NCBI RefSeq assembly: GCF_033558715.1
Contig: NZ_CP114606.1
Span: forward strand, 124,001 to 188,000
Origin: Acinetobacter sp. YWS30-1
GTDB lineage: Bacteria; Pseudomonadota; Gammaproteobacteria; Pseudomonadales; Moraxellaceae
DNA: 64,000 nt
Direction: 5' to 3'
Numbering within the stretch: the first letter of the stretch is position 1; every line of letters starts with the position of its first letter. Shown here piece by piece: positions 19,129 through 28,902 of the stretch. Made by a program: the position numbers and the translations under genes. The notes under the pieces are model-generated. The model saw nothing but the letters and a program-made list of their open reading frames with translations. It made no database searches and was not told where the DNA came from.

Positions 19129-20082
19129 GGCATCTTCATGGCCATCACCACGATAGACTTTCACTTCCTGCACCGGATATGGAATCGAAATGTTATGTTC
19201 AGCAAAGGCTTGAATCACCCGTTCCTGAACGGCACTGATTGAGGTGCCTATGCCTGTTTCAGTGGTATTAACCCACCATAACGCTTTGAGGGTAATCGAG
19301 AAGTCTGCCAGTGCAATCACATTGACGCTGAATGCAGGTTGACTCAGGATGGTCGGATCTTTATCCAGAATTGCAGTAATAATATCCTTGGCTTTCTGGA
19401 TATCATCTTCATAACCGATCCCGACCGAAAATTCACAGCGGCGACGGGTATAAGCAGTATTCACCGTGACTGCACTGGTATAGACCGTAGCATTTGGAAT
19501 TACGATACGACGACCATCTGGCGAGCGTAAAAAAGTTGCACGAATCTGGATATCTTCCACGGTACCCTCCAGACCATTCACGATAATGTCATCGCCAATC
19601 TTGAAAGGTTCACCCAGCAAAATCAGTACACCTGAGAGCAGATTCTGGAAAATATCCTTAAATGCGAAACCGATCGCCACCGAACCAATCCCAAGCGCAC
19701 TCATCAGCTGACCTGGGGTGAAACCTGGAATTGCAATCACCAGCCCGATTAAAACACCGAAGAAAACAATCACGGTACTACCGACACGGTTCAGCACCAG
19801 TACCAGATTCTGTCGGGTATAAGTACGGTTTTCTAAAGTCTTACGAACAAAAAACTTAAACAGTTTTGACAGTAACCAGAAAATGACAATGACTGTTAGC
19901 GCAATACAGAAATAAGGCACACGCTCCCAGAAACCCTCCATGATCTTGTCAATGGTGCTATAGGCATCATTGTACTTGGAGGTATGTTCGATCACAGTTT
20001 GGGCAGTTTTTTCAGTCGCCTGATGCAGGAGCTCAGTCGTCCCTTCAGTTACCTGGCTTAAAGTATTCTCTTGCTCAGCCAC
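19102..20082 (-). CDS. MscS-family small-conductance mechanosensitive channel
   Basis: Inner-membrane channel that opens under osmotic downshock. About 326 residues from a GTG at 20082 (VAEQENTL) preceded by GTGGAG; a longer frame from 20121 has no obvious ribosome-binding site. A long N-terminal amphipathic segment is followed by about three membrane helices. The pore-lining helix shows the Gly/Ala pattern (LMSALGIGSVAIGFAFKDIF) and the cytoplasmic beta domain contains GDDIIVNGLEGTVEDI and IPNATVYTSAVTV. The last residues overlap the rsmE 3' end on the other strand. Confidence 0.92.
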   Translation of the reverse strand: MAEQENTLSQVTEGTTELLHQATEKTAQTVIEHTSKYNDAYSTIDKIMEGFWERVPYFCIALTVIVIFWLLSKLFKFFVRKTLENRTYTRQNLVLVLNRVGSTVIVFFGVLIGLVIAIPGFTPGQLMSALGIGSVAIGFAFKDIFQNLLSGVLILLGEPFKIGDDIIVNGLEGTVEDIQIRATFLRSPDGRRIVIPNATVYTSAVTVNTAYTRRRCEFSVGIGYEDDIQKAKDIITAILDKDPTILSQPAFSVNVIALADFSITLKALWWVNTTETGIGTSISAVQERVIQAFAEHNISIPYPVQEVKVYRGDGHEDASARAKQST

Positions 20083-20189
20083 AAAAACTCCACAATTTAA
20101 ATTTCGCTTATTTTGCCTCAACTACAGCAAAAAATTAACAACAGCGAAATTTATACACAATATATTTATGCAAAACAGACACAACTGTC

Positions 20190-20765
20190 TTAAAAGAACT
20201 CAGTCGTTTTTTGTTTCACTTCACTTGGGATTCTTGAAGGTTCACCTTCACTCATATAAGAGAATAACGCAGTCGTCGCCAACAGGCTGAGTACGGTAAA
20301 AATGATTACCAGCCAGGCCACAATTTTTTCCCAGACGGGGCTTGTACGTATCGGGCCATACTGATTGCTGCCTCTTGTTCCTGGAAAAAGCAGGATATAA
20401 ATCCAGACAAACAGATTGATCAAAGGCACGAAGAATAGCAGCATCCACCAGCCACTGCGGTCTAGATCATGTAAGCGTCGTACCGTAATCACAATACCGA
20501 AATACAGATAGACCAGCATGATCGCTAAGGCAAACAGGCTGGACAGGCCGTGCAGGGAGATTTGCCAGTTTGAATCTACTGATAGGCTGGCAATGTTCAC
20601 AATATCAATACTTAAACCTAGCGCAATACTGCTGCATAAGAAAATAAACTGTAAAAATGCAGACCAGGCAATAAAACTCAAACGTCCAAATCGGCCCCTG
20701 ATCGATAAGGGATGATCTGCTGCAGGAAAAGGAGGAGGGAAATAGGAAGGTTCAGTTGAATTCAT
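20190..20765 (-). CDS. DUF805 family membrane protein
   Basis: Small inner-membrane protein, 191 residues from ATG 20765; an in-frame TTG two codons upstream is less likely. A proline-rich N-terminus is followed by GRFGRLSFIAW, typical of DUF805, and four predicted membrane helices with VRRLHDLDRSGWWMLLFFVP, the family hallmark, in the middle. The segment NQYGP precedes the last helix, as in relatives. The C-terminal tail after the last helix is about 25 residues. Function unknown. It is 68 bases upstream of the MscS start on the same strand but probably transcribed separately. Confidence 0.85.
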   Translation of the reverse strand: MNSTEPSYFPPPFPAADHPLSIRGRFGRLSFIAWSAFLQFIFLCSSIALGLSIDIVNIASLSVDSNWQISLHGLSSLFALAIMLVYLYFGIVITVRRLHDLDRSGWWMLLFFVPLINLFVWIYILLFPGTRGSNQYGPIRTSPVWEKIVAWLVIIFTVLSLLATTALFSYMSEGEPSRIPSEVKQKTTEFF

Positions 20766-20935
20766 GGGCAAGATCCTAAGCTTGTATAAAATACAGTGAG
20801 AGTGGGCGACTCATTTTATTTGACGATAGCAATATCTAGCTGACTTTGGCCATAGCTGAGCATTATCCGAAGTTATTCTGATTGAATTTGAATAAATAAT
20901 CTACGACGAAAGCATGATTGTCGGATTTGAAATAT

Positions 20936-20949
20936 GCAGTACATACTGC
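20936..20949. promoter_or_regulatory. Dyad upstream of acs
   Basis: GCAGTA-CA-TACTGC, a perfect 14-base inverted repeat 77 bases upstream of the acs start; a small TATGCATA palindrome lies at 20953-20960. Candidate regulator site; the binding factor is unknown. Confidence 0.4.
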
Positions 20950-21026
20950 CATTATGCATAAAAAACAATCAACAAAATGCCATCAAGCTCTCGTGATGAG
21001 ATAGAACAAGATCAAGGAAGCGAACA

Positions 21027-22973
21027 ATGAAAGAAATCTATCCAGTACCAGCAGAATTTAAGAAAACCGCACGTACCACTGATACAGAGTATTTTGAGCG
21101 TTATCAGCAATCCATTGAACAACCGGATCAGTTCTGGGCTGAACAGGCACAACGCTTGGATTGGATCAAACCTTTTACCCAGGTTAAAAATACCAGTTTT
21201 GATAAAGACAATTTTAAAATTGAATGGTTTGCAGATGGCCAGCTCAATGTCAGTGCCAACTGTCTGGATCGCCATCTTAAGGAACATCCTTATAAACCGG
21301 CGATTATCTGGGAAGGGGACCATCCGTCCCGTCACAAGATTATTTCTTTTCACGAGCTTTATGATGAAACCTGTCGTTTCGCCAATGTCCTGAAAAAAAA
21401 CGGGATTAAAAAAGGCGACCGGGTGGTGCTGTATATGCCAATGGTCTCGGAAGCCGCAATTGCCATGCTGGCCTGTGCCCGGATTGGTGCAGTGCATTGT
21501 GTGGTGTTTGGTGGTTTCTCACCTGATTCTCTGGCCAGCCGGATTGAAGACAGTCAGGCCAAAATGGTGATTACCGCAGATTCGGGCATGCGTGGTGGTA
21601 AAGCCATTCCACTGAAAGCCAATGTCGATGAAGCCCTGAAAATTGCCGGTACCGAATCGATTGAACATGTCATCGTTGTACATCGCACCGGCAATCCGGT
21701 AGAAATGCAACAGGGGCGTGATCTCTGGTATCACATGGAAATCATGACCGTCAATGAGATCTGTCCGCCTGAGCCGATGAATGCGGAAGATCCGCTGTTT
21801 ATCCTGTATACCTCGGGTTCAACTGGAAAACCTAAGGGCGTACTGCATACCACAGGCGGTTATCTGACTTATGTGAATTGCACCTTCCGCGAAGTTTTTG
21901 ACATCAAACAGGATGATGTGTTCTGGTGTACTGCCGATGTCGGCTGGATTACCGGGCATTCCTATGTACTGTATGGTCCGCTCTCTAATGGTACGACTAC
22001 GGTCATGTTCGAGGGAGTGCCGCAATATCCGAGCTGGGCACGTACCGGACATATCGTCGACAAGCACAATGTGACCATTCTCTATACTGCACCGACAGCC
22101 ATTCGTGCCATGATGCGTGAGGGGGATGCCTATGTACGGGAAAGTGATCGTAGCAGCCTGAGAATTTTAGGTTCGGTCGGTGAGCCGATTAACCCGGAAG
22201 CCTGGAACTGGTATTACTCGGTAGTCGGTGAAAGCCGCTGTCCGGTGATTGATACCTGGTGGCAAACCGAAACTGGTGGCTTCATGATTACGCCTTTACC
22301 AGGTGCGACCGACCTGAAACCGGGTTCTGCAACCCGGCCATTCTTTGGTGTGCAACCCGCCATTGTCGATGCAGAAGGCAAGGAAATTGAAGGGGTGGCA
22401 GAAGGGAATCTAGTAATTAAGGATTCCTGGCCAGGTCAGATGCGCACCATCTGGGGTGACCCAGACCGCTTTATTGACGCCTATTTCTCGACCTATCCGG
22501 GTACCTATTTTACTGGTGACGGCGCACGTCGTGATGAAGATGGCTATTACTGGATTACCGGTCGTGTCGATGACGTACTCAATGTTTCAGGCCATCGTCT
22601 GGGTACGGCAGAAATTGAAAGTGCATTGGTTGCACATGAGGCAGTTGCCGAAGCGGCGGTTGTCGGTATGCCGCATGACATCAAAGGTCAGGGGATTTGT
22701 GCCTTTGTCACCTTGCAGGCAGGGACTGAAAGTACTGAACAGCTGCGCGGTGAACTGGTAGCTTGGGTACGTAAAATTTTAGGGCCAGTGGCAACGCCAG
22801 ATGCCTTGCACTGGGCCCCCGCTTTACCTAAAACCCGTTCAGGAAAAATTATGCGCCGGATTTTAAGAAAGATTGCTGCCAATGAACTGGACAGTCTGGG
22901 CGATACCTCGACTCTGGCTGAGCCACAAGTCGTGGATCAATTGATTGCTGAAGTGCAGCGCAATCAAGCATAA
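21027..22973 (+). CDS. acs: Acetyl-CoA synthetase (AMP-forming)
   Basis: Converts acetate, ATP and CoA to acetyl-CoA via acetyl-AMP; the high-affinity acetate scavenging route. 648 residues. ANL-superfamily motifs: [20 protein letters not shown] (P-loop), [36 protein letters not shown] (hinge) and the C-terminal [13 protein letters not shown] whose Lys is the regulatory acetylation site in this family. An AAGGAAG-type ribosome-binding site precedes the ATG. Acetate permease and a CrbS/CrbR-like two-component system lie further along this window, which supports regulation by that system. Confidence 0.97.
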   Translation: MKEIYPVPAEFKKTARTTDTEYFERYQQSIEQPDQFWAEQAQRLDWIKPFTQVKNTSFDKDNFKIEWFADGQLNVSANCLDRHLKEHPYKPAIIWEGDHPSRHKIISFHELYDETCRFANVLKKNGIKKGDRVVLYMPMVSEAAIAMLACARIGAVHCVVFGGFSPDSLASRIEDSQAKMVITADSGMRGGKAIPLKANVDEALKIAGTESIEHVIVVHRTGNPVEMQQGRDLWYHMEIMTVNEICPPEPMNAEDPLFILYTSGSTGKPKGVLHTTGGYLTYVNCTFREVFDIKQDDVFWCTADVGWITGHSYVLYGPLSNGTTTVMFEGVPQYPSWARTGHIVDKHNVTILYTAPTAIRAMMREGDAYVRESDRSSLRILGSVGEPINPEAWNWYYSVVGESRCPVIDTWWQTETGGFMITPLPGATDLKPGSATRPFFGVQPAIVDAEGKEIEGVAEGNLVIKDSWPGQMRTIWGDPDRFIDAYFSTYPGTYFTGDGARRDEDGYYWITGRVDDVLNVSGHRLGTAEIESALVAHEAVAEAAVVGMPHDIKGQGICAFVTLQAGTESTEQLRGELVAWVRKILGPVATPDALHWAPALPKTRSGKIMRRILRKIAANELDSLGDTSTLAEPQVVDQLIAEVQRNQA

Positions 22974-22987
22974 GTTTGAGACGTTCA

Positions 22988-23015
22988 AATACCGGCATTA
23001 TTTGCCGGTATTTTT
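22988..23015 (+). terminator. Terminator of acs
   Basis: AATACCGGCA-ttat-TTGCCGGTATT hairpin with T5 tail. Confidence 0.9.
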
Positions 23016-23103
23016 GTCTCAGGAATAAGCTCTGCATGCTTTCGAATATAGTGCCAAGCTGCAATCTGCTAAGCTAAAACCATGCTGAACTTAGGTCAAA
23101 AGA

Positions 23104-24285
23104 ATGAATGTACGACAACAATATCTAGATCAATCTCCACTGCAAATTGCCCAGCAACTGGCAGAAACTTTTGCCCAAACGGCCGCAGTTCGTGACAAGC
23201 AGGGCGGTAATCCTAAAGCCGAACGTGATCTGATTCGCCAGAGCGGTTTACTGGGCCTGTCCATTCCGAAACAGTACGGCGGTCAGGAAGCAGACTGGCA
23301 GACAATTTTTAAAACCATTCAAATTATTGCCCGAGTTGATAGTTCATTAGCACATGTTTATGGGTTTCATCATTTGCTGATTGCAACGGTTCAATTATTT
23401 TCCCAACCAGAACAATATGGCCCATGGTTTGAACAGACCGCTCGGGAAAACCTGTTCTGGGGCAATACCTTAAATCCACTGGACCGTCGAACTACCGCAA
23501 CAAAAATTGCTGAAAAAGAATATATTTTTGATGGGCATAAAAGCTTCTGTTCTGGCTCCATTGATTCCGATATTTTACTGTGCTCAGGCTATAACGACGC
23601 TGGAAAATTACTGATCGGGGTGATTCCAACAGCACGTAAGGGCGTAAGTTTTCTCGGTGACTGGAACAATATGGGCCAACGCCAGACCGATAGCGGCACC
23701 AGCCATTTTGAACAGGTCAAAATTCATGAAGATGAATTGCTGTTAAATCCAGGTCCACTGAGTACGCCGTATTCAAGTTTACGTCCTTTAATTGCCCAAT
23801 TGATCTTTGTACACATGTTCCTCGGTGTAGCAGAAGGTGCGTTTGAAGTGGCCAAACAAACCGTACAGACTCAAAAAGCCTGGTCAAAATCACTGGTAGA
23901 AGAGGCAGTGAATGACCCCTTTACCCAGAAGCATTTTGCCGAGTTCTATGTGCAGCTGGAAAGCGTTCGTCTCTTAGCAGATAAAGCGATTCAAACCTTA
24001 CAGGCCGCGTGGGATCTGGGCAATGATCTCACTGCCGAGCAGCGTGGTGAAGTTTCAGTGGCGATTGCCATAGCCAAAATCGCGGCCACCAATACATCTC
24101 TCTATATCACCCAGAATATTTTCCAGGTGATGGGCGCGCGTGCGACCACGGCCAAACTGAATCTGGACCGTTTCTGGCGTAATGTTCGCACCCAGACCTT
24201 ACATGATCCGGTAGATTATAAATATCAGGAAGTTGGGGAATGGGTACTGACCGGGAAAGTGCCTGATCCAAGTTTTTATTCTTAA
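23104..24285 (+). CDS. Acyl-CoA-dehydrogenase-fold flavoprotein, DszC/SfnC-like monooxygenase
   Basis: 393-residue member of the acyl-CoA dehydrogenase superfamily. It has the three-part architecture: helical N-domain (GLLGLSIPKQYGGQ), beta domain (FDGHKSFCSGSIDSD), C-terminal helical bundle (QVMGARATTAKLNLDRFWRNVRT). The usual catalytic base region for acyl-CoA oxidation is not obvious, and DGHKSFCSG resembles the FMNH2-dependent monooxygenases of the DszC/SfnC group used in organosulfur breakdown. The sfnG and msuE genes 2-4 kb away fit that reading; MsuE could supply reduced FMN. Substrate is inferred, not seen. A simple acyl-CoA dehydrogenase is the alternative. Confidence 0.75.
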   Translation: MNVRQQYLDQSPLQIAQQLAETFAQTAAVRDKQGGNPKAERDLIRQSGLLGLSIPKQYGGQEADWQTIFKTIQIIARVDSSLAHVYGFHHLLIATVQLFSQPEQYGPWFEQTARENLFWGNTLNPLDRRTTATKIAEKEYIFDGHKSFCSGSIDSDILLCSGYNDAGKLLIGVIPTARKGVSFLGDWNNMGQRQTDSGTSHFEQVKIHEDELLLNPGPLSTPYSSLRPLIAQLIFVHMFLGVAEGAFEVAKQTVQTQKAWSKSLVEEAVNDPFTQKHFAEFYVQLESVRLLADKAIQTLQAAWDLGNDLTAEQRGEVSVAIAIAKIAATNTSLYITQNIFQVMGARATTAKLNLDRFWRNVRTQTLHDPVDYKYQEVGEWVLTGKVPDPSFYS

Positions 24286-24295
24286 TATGAAAATA

Positions 24296-24321
24296 AAAAG
24301 CCTCCAATATTGGAGGCTTTT
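24296..24321. terminator. Bidirectional terminator between DszC-like gene and phrB
   Basis: AAAAAGCCTCCA-atat-TGGAGGCTTTT, between converging genes. Confidence 0.85.
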
Positions 24322-24347
24322 CATATTAGATGAAGTGATAGTTTCTT

Positions 24348-25757
24348 CTAAATCTGCTTAAAGGCTTCTATGGCTCGTACACGAGAGGCTTTTAAATCTA
24401 CAATCGGTTTTGGATAATCCAGTTCCAGATCAGGATTTTTGGCATAAGGTTCATGAATGGATTTGGCATCCAGATGCGCCAGTTCAGGCACCCACTGGCG
24501 GATATAGTCTCCATTGGGATCAAACTTCAGGGACTGGCTGACCGGATTAAAAATCCGGAAGTAGGGCACAGCATCCATGCCGGTTGATGCGCACCATTGC
24601 CAGCCGCCATTATTCGCAGCCAGATCGCCATCAATCAGGTGCTGCATAAACCAGCTTTCACCCAGTCGCCAGTCGATCAGCAAGTTCTTACACAGGAACA
24701 TCGCAGTAATCATCCTGACCCGGTTATGCATCCAGCCAGTTGCCAGCATTTGCCGCATGCCAGCATCGACAATTGGAATTCCGGTCTGGCCTTGCTGCCA
24801 GGCAGCTAGATCTTCGGGGGCATTGCGCCATTGGATCTTATGGGTATTTTGCTTAAATGGTTGGTGTTTGGAGACACGTGGAAAATCAAACAGGGTCTGT
24901 AGATAGAATTCCCGCCACAAGAGTTCATCTAACCAGGTCTGCTGACCCACATCCTCAATCTGGAAATAGCCATCCTGAAAAAGAGCTTGCATACATTGGC
25001 GAACTGAAATAACACCGATATTCAGATAAGGGGAGAGGCGGCTGGTACCATCAACTGCTGGCAGATCACGGTCGGTTTTATAATGAGCCATTTTGTCCTC
25101 GATAAAATCATCGAGCAGATCCAAGGCAGCTTGATCCTCTGCAGGCCAAAGTTGGGCAGCATGCTCTACCACATAATCCGCTGAGAATTTTTCAAGATCA
25201 ACATTGGGGAGCTTAGTTGATAATTGGATTGGATCTTGAGTTTCAATCTCAGGATAGCAGGTGGGTACATCCAGAATTAGCCGTTCATAGCACTTTTTCT
25301 TAAAGGCACTATAGACCTGATAGGGTTGATTGGACTGGTTCCGGATACTGCCGAGGGGAAACAGGGTGTGGTCATGATAGAGCTCGATCCTGATTTGCTG
25401 CTGTTCTAGTAATTGCTGCACCTGAGCATCACGTTCCAGTTCATTGACGCCAACTTCGATATTGGCATGCAGGTTTTCAATCTTCAGGGTTTGACATAGA
25501 TTCAATATTTCTGACGCCAAATTTTCCCATAAAGGAATATTCAATATAATCAGCGGGATATTCAGTTGCTGTAGCTGCTGTTTTAAATATTTGAGCCGGC
25601 GCAGATAAAAATCAGTTTTGATCCGGGCATCCTGATGCAGTTGCCATTGTTCGGGAGAGAGGACTGCTAGCGCAATGCAAGGTCCTTGCTGAGTAGCATG
25701 CCAGAGTGCGGCATGGTCATGTATACGGAGGTCTTGGCGGAACCAGATCAACTGCAT
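24348..25757 (-). CDS. phrB: Deoxyribodipyrimidine photolyase
   Basis: Light-driven repair of cyclobutane pyrimidine dimers using FAD and an antenna chromophore. 469 residues. The N-terminal Rossmann-type domain begins LIWFRQDLRIHDHAAL; the C-terminal FAD domain contains TSRLSPYLNIGVIS, WLDELLWREFYLQ, GIPIVDAGMRQ, WMHNRVRMI and NNGGWQWCASTGMDAVPYFR. It is transcribed away from the riboflavin synthase gene upstream on the same strand. No MerR-type light regulator is adjacent. Confidence 0.96.
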   Translation of the reverse strand: MQLIWFRQDLRIHDHAALWHATQQGPCIALAVLSPEQWQLHQDARIKTDFYLRRLKYLKQQLQQLNIPLIILNIPLWENLASEILNLCQTLKIENLHANIEVGVNELERDAQVQQLLEQQQIRIELYHDHTLFPLGSIRNQSNQPYQVYSAFKKKCYERLILDVPTCYPEIETQDPIQLSTKLPNVDLEKFSADYVVEHAAQLWPAEDQAALDLLDDFIEDKMAHYKTDRDLPAVDGTSRLSPYLNIGVISVRQCMQALFQDGYFQIEDVGQQTWLDELLWREFYLQTLFDFPRVSKHQPFKQNTHKIQWRNAPEDLAAWQQGQTGIPIVDAGMRQMLATGWMHNRVRMITAMFLCKNLLIDWRLGESWFMQHLIDGDLAANNGGWQWCASTGMDAVPYFRIFNPVSQSLKFDPNGDYIRQWVPELAHLDAKSIHEPYAKNPDLELDYPKPIVDLKASRVRAIEAFKQI

Positions 25758-25850
25758 GGGAATAACGTTCTGAATCGGAATCAGATTATTTTATTCATTC
25801 CACCTGAAAATTCTGTATAGAAACGTAGATATGGGCAGAATGATCAGTTA

Positions 25851-25880
25851 AAAAACCGCCTATGGTATAAGCGGCTCTTT
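25851..25880 (-). terminator. Terminator of the riboflavin synthase gene
   Basis: On the minus strand AGCCGCTTATACCATAGGCGGT followed by T6, just after the stop codon at 25884. Confidence 0.75.
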
Positions 25881-25883
25881 CAT

Positions 25884-26498
25884 TTAACGCTGGTGAATAT
25901 TTTCTAAGGTATCCACCAAGGTACGCGTGGTCTGGTCAATTTCATAATTGACTTCATCACCTACTTTGGCATTTTTCCAGTTGGTCAGACGCAAAGTTTC
26001 GGGAATCAGATCAATCGAAATTTCACTATTGGCGCGATCGACGCGATTGATGGTCAGGCTGCAGCCGTTCAGACCAATAAACCCTTTCAGGAAAAAGTAT
26101 TTGATATTGCCATCCGGGATCTGAATATCGATATGGTAGGTTTCACCCCGATGTTCCAGATTTTTAATGATTGCTGTGCCTTCGATGTGCCCATACAGAT
26201 TATGCCCGCCATTTTCTGCACCGACTTTGGCAGAGCGTTCGACATTCACTTCATCACCTACTTGAAGAGATTTTAAGGTGGTGAGGGCAAGGGTTACATC
26301 GGAGATATCGAAGTGAATCTGGTTTAGCTTCTGATCAATAGTCGTTACGGTGAGGCAGACGCCGTTGATCGCAACACTGGCGCCAATAAAGATATCCTGA
26401 AAAAACTGATTTTCGTTGCTCACGATAATGGTAATGAAGCCATTGCCCTGGCGAATATCCACGACTTTTTCCAAGCCTTGTACGATACCGGTATACAT
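25884..26498 (-). CDS. Riboflavin synthase alpha-chain (lumazine-binding)
   Basis: Dismutates two 6,7-dimethyl-8-ribityllumazine molecules to riboflavin. 204 residues in two homologous lumazine-binding barrels: repeat 1 starts MYTGIVQGLEKVV with INGVCLTVT, repeat 2 has GHIEGTAII with LNGCSLTINRV. It ends IDQTTRTLVDTLEN, as in E. coli RibC-type proteins. The gene stands alone with its own terminator, not in a rib operon. It lies immediately beyond sfnG on the same strand, which suggests flavin supply for the FMN-dependent sulfone pathway. No FMN riboswitch precedes it. Whether a second copy exists elsewhere cannot be seen. Confidence 0.9.
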   Translation of the reverse strand: MYTGIVQGLEKVVDIRQGNGFITIIVSNENQFFQDIFIGASVAINGVCLTVTTIDQKLNQIHFDISDVTLALTTLKSLQVGDEVNVERSAKVGAENGGHNLYGHIEGTAIIKNLEHRGETYHIDIQIPDGNIKYFFLKGFIGLNGCSLTINRVDRANSEISIDLIPETLRLTNWKNAKVGDEVNYEIDQTTRTLVDTLENIHQR

Positions 26499-26587
26499 AA
26501 TTTAAATTTCTATCTCATCGGGTTTGGCTTCATTCTAGTCAAGAATGAAGCAGGCGGCTATCTCTATGCCGAGAACACTGTGTTGCA

Positions 26588-26622
26588 CAAAAAAAATCCC
26601 TCAAGCCGAGCCTTGAGGGAAT
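26588..26622 (-). terminator. Terminator of sfnG
   Basis: Minus-strand TCCCTCAAGGctcgGCTTGAGGGA hairpin followed by T8. Confidence 0.88.
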
Positions 26623-26650
26623 GAATCGTTATGCTGAGCATTATTATAGT

Positions 26651-27766
26651 TTAAACGAGCTCAGCTTCTTGTTCTTCTTGTTGCTGTTCAGCTTGCTGCG
26701 TTTCGAGTTCACGCACGAGTGGCAAGACTTTTTCACCGAAGTATTCCACTTCTTCAATAAAGTGCAGGAAGCCTGAAAGAACCAGATCAACACCAACTTT
26801 TTTCAGTTCGATGATACGTTCCGCAATCTGCTGAGGTGTACCGATCAGGTTGGTACGGAAGCCATCGTTATATTGCACCAGATCTTCAAACGTAGATTTG
26901 GCCCAGTTACCTTCGCCTTCCTTACTGGCTGCGCCCGCTTCACGCGTTGCCTCACCGAAAGATTTCACCGCCTGAACATTGGCCTTGGCCACGATTTCTC
27001 GCAGTACTGCTTGCGCTTCCTCTTCGGTATCACGTGCAATCACAAATGCATTTACGCCAATTTTCACAGAGTGATTATTTGCTTTGGCTTTTTCACGAAT
27101 ATCATCGATCTGTTTTTTCAGCTCTTCCGGTGTATTGCCATTGGTGAAGTACCAGTCAGACACGCGAGATGCCATATCGCGCGCTGCCCGAGAACTTCCC
27201 CCCTGGAAGATTTCAATATGCGGTTTCTGTAGCGGTTTTGGACTCAAGGTATAGTCTTTGAACTGGTAGTATTTACCATCAAAACTGAAATTATTTTGAG
27301 TCCAGACCCCTTTCAGGCTGCGAATAAATTCTTCTGAACGTGCATAACGTTCATCATGTTCCGGCCATTCTTCACCAATTGCATCAAACTCGCCACGGAA
27401 CCAGCCACTTACGACATTAATCGCAATTCGGCCGTTGGTGAGATGGTCAATGGTGGCCAGCTGCTTCGCTGCCAGCGCAGGCTTCCACGGGCCCGGCAAG
27501 ATCGCGGCAATCACTTTTAAGCGTTCAGTTTTTGCCAGGATGCCGTGACTGAAGCTGACTGATTCATGCTGGTTTTCAGCGTTATAGCCCGCAGTAAAAC
27601 GGATCTGGGTCAGGGCATAATCAAAACCTGCTTTCTCAGCAGTTTGCGCCAGACGGACATTGTAGTCATAGCTCCAGTCCGTACGCTGTTCGATATCGCT
27701 AACCACCAGACCGCCACTGACATTTGGAACCCAGTAAGCAAATACAATATTTTTATCTTGTGACAT
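26651..27766 (-). CDS. sfnG: FMNH2-dependent dimethyl sulfone monooxygenase
   Basis: Two-component flavin monooxygenase of the bacterial luciferase fold that cleaves dimethyl sulfone to methanesulfinate using FMNH2 from a partner reductase. About 371 residues from ATG 27766 (MSQDKNIVFAYWVPNVSGG); a longer frame upstream lacks family similarity. Signature stretches: QRTDWSYDYNVRLAQTAEK, LTQIRFTAGYNAENQHESV, NVVSGWFRGEFDAIGEEW and KPHIEIFQGGSSRAARDMA. The C-terminus is Glu/Gln-rich. The msuE reductase gene lies 28 bases upstream on the same strand, making a two-gene operon. The SfnG call rests on recognised family sequence; related MsuD/SsuD are less alike. Confidence 0.9.
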   Translation of the reverse strand: MSQDKNIVFAYWVPNVSGGLVVSDIEQRTDWSYDYNVRLAQTAEKAGFDYALTQIRFTAGYNAENQHESVSFSHGILAKTERLKVIAAILPGPWKPALAAKQLATIDHLTNGRIAINVVSGWFRGEFDAIGEEWPEHDERYARSEEFIRSLKGVWTQNNFSFDGKYYQFKDYTLSPKPLQKPHIEIFQGGSSRAARDMASRVSDWYFTNGNTPEELKKQIDDIREKAKANNHSVKIGVNAFVIARDTEEEAQAVLREIVAKANVQAVKSFGEATREAGAASKEGEGNWAKSTFEDLVQYNDGFRTNLIGTPQQIAERIIELKKVGVDLVLSGFLHFIEEVEYFGEKVLPLVRELETQQAEQQQEEQEAELV

Positions 27767-27794
27767 TATTCTTACCCTCTGAATGAAGTGGCCA

Positions 27795-28529
27795 TTAAGC
27801 CACTTGAGTCTTTGGCACTTTCTTGCTGTGCAAACGGGATTCTGCGGCATCCAGGCTTGGCACTGCAGCTGAAGGTAAAACTTCTTCCTGTTCGATTTGC
27901 TTGTTGATGCCTAGGCTCTGGTTGGCTTGCTGAGATTTTTCTTTAATGACCTCAGCACGCTGCCCCTTTGCTGGCGCCCATTCAAGGATCGGTAGGGCAC
28001 GAGCCACTGCCAGGGTAATACGGGCACGGAGTAATTCGCTGTGAATGGTGTATTCAGGCGTAAAGTCACGATCTGTGGCATATACCCCGATTGGTAAGGT
28101 TTGTGCCTGGAAGAAGCTGAATAATGGGCGTAATTGGTGCTCAAGAACCAGCGCATGACGGTCACTACCACCAGAAGCTGCTAAAAGAACCGGTACATCT
28201 ACCAGCGCCGTTTGTTCTACGAAGTCAAAGAAATGCTTGAACAGGCCCGTAAATGAAGCGCGGTAAACAGGCGTACCAACAATCAGGGCATCTGCTGCTT
28301 CAACGGCTGCCAGATCATCCTGCACGCGTTGCGGTAACTGGTTACGGTAAATTGCACCACCTAAAAGCTGGCCGATTTCGCTAAATTTAATGAAATGTAC
28401 ATTGATTGGCGTCGCTTCACCCAGTTCATCCAGAATGGCTTGAACCAATGCTTCGGTTTTAGAGGGGTGATTCAGGCCGCCAGAAACAGCCACGATATTT
28501 AAAGGTTTTTGCTCGGAAAAATGGGACAT
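27795..28529 (-). CDS. msuE: NADH-dependent FMN reductase (MsuE-like)
   Basis: Flavodoxin-fold reductase supplying FMNH2 to SfnG. 244 residues. The FMN-phosphate loop is VSGGLNHPSKTEALVQ, the central region VGTPVYRASFTGLFKHFFD is typical of SsuE/MsuE proteins, and LLAASGGSDRHALVLEHQLR follows. The C-terminal 60 residues after ILEWAP are variable and charged, longer than in SsuE. It is the first gene of the msuE-sfnG operon. The upstream region is AT-rich; no clear sigma-54 promoter, as used by pseudomonad sfn genes, was found. Confidence 0.87.
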   Translation of the reverse strand: MSHFSEQKPLNIVAVSGGLNHPSKTEALVQAILDELGEATPINVHFIKFSEIGQLLGGAIYRNQLPQRVQDDLAAVEAADALIVGTPVYRASFTGLFKHFFDFVEQTALVDVPVLLAASGGSDRHALVLEHQLRPLFSFFQAQTLPIGVYATDRDFTPEYTIHSELLRARITLAVARALPILEWAPAKGQRAEVIKEKSQQANQSLGINKQIEQEEVLPSAAVPSLDAAESRLHSKKVPKTQVA

Positions 28530-28902
28530 GTGAAGTACCTAAAAATGGTTAAGCTCGGAATGACCCTATTAATCCCGATTGCCGCAGTAGGTGTAAAATA
28601 ACGAAATGCTGAAAAGTTATCTGATTTTTCTATATAAGCGGAAAATGTGCTTCTGAAACGGATAGAGCTGGATAAATAGCTGATAACTATATTTATATTG
28701 AATAAAGATAAGCTATGCAGAATAGGAATAAATCATATATAAAAAAGTGATGAGAATTAAAGAATTATTGAAATAAGCCAAAATTTAAAAAAATTAAAGA
28801 AAAACTCCACATTATTTAAAAAATTGGTGATCTTGCATATCCATAAACTGGCTTGTGTGGTTAGAATAGGAGCTACTGTGCACAAGATCTCTCTCACGTC
28901 CT
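28530..28902. other. AT-rich intergenic region between msuE and the response regulator
   Basis: About 370 bases with no ORF, RNA gene or terminator that I can support. It must hold the divergent promoters for msuE-sfnG and the LuxR-type regulator. The last 130 bases are A/T runs. Confidence 0.5.

Noticed and set aside
26499..26650. FMN riboswitch before the riboflavin synthase gene
   Set aside because: No conserved RFN-element segments in the leader; the gap is short and is taken up by the sfnG terminator.
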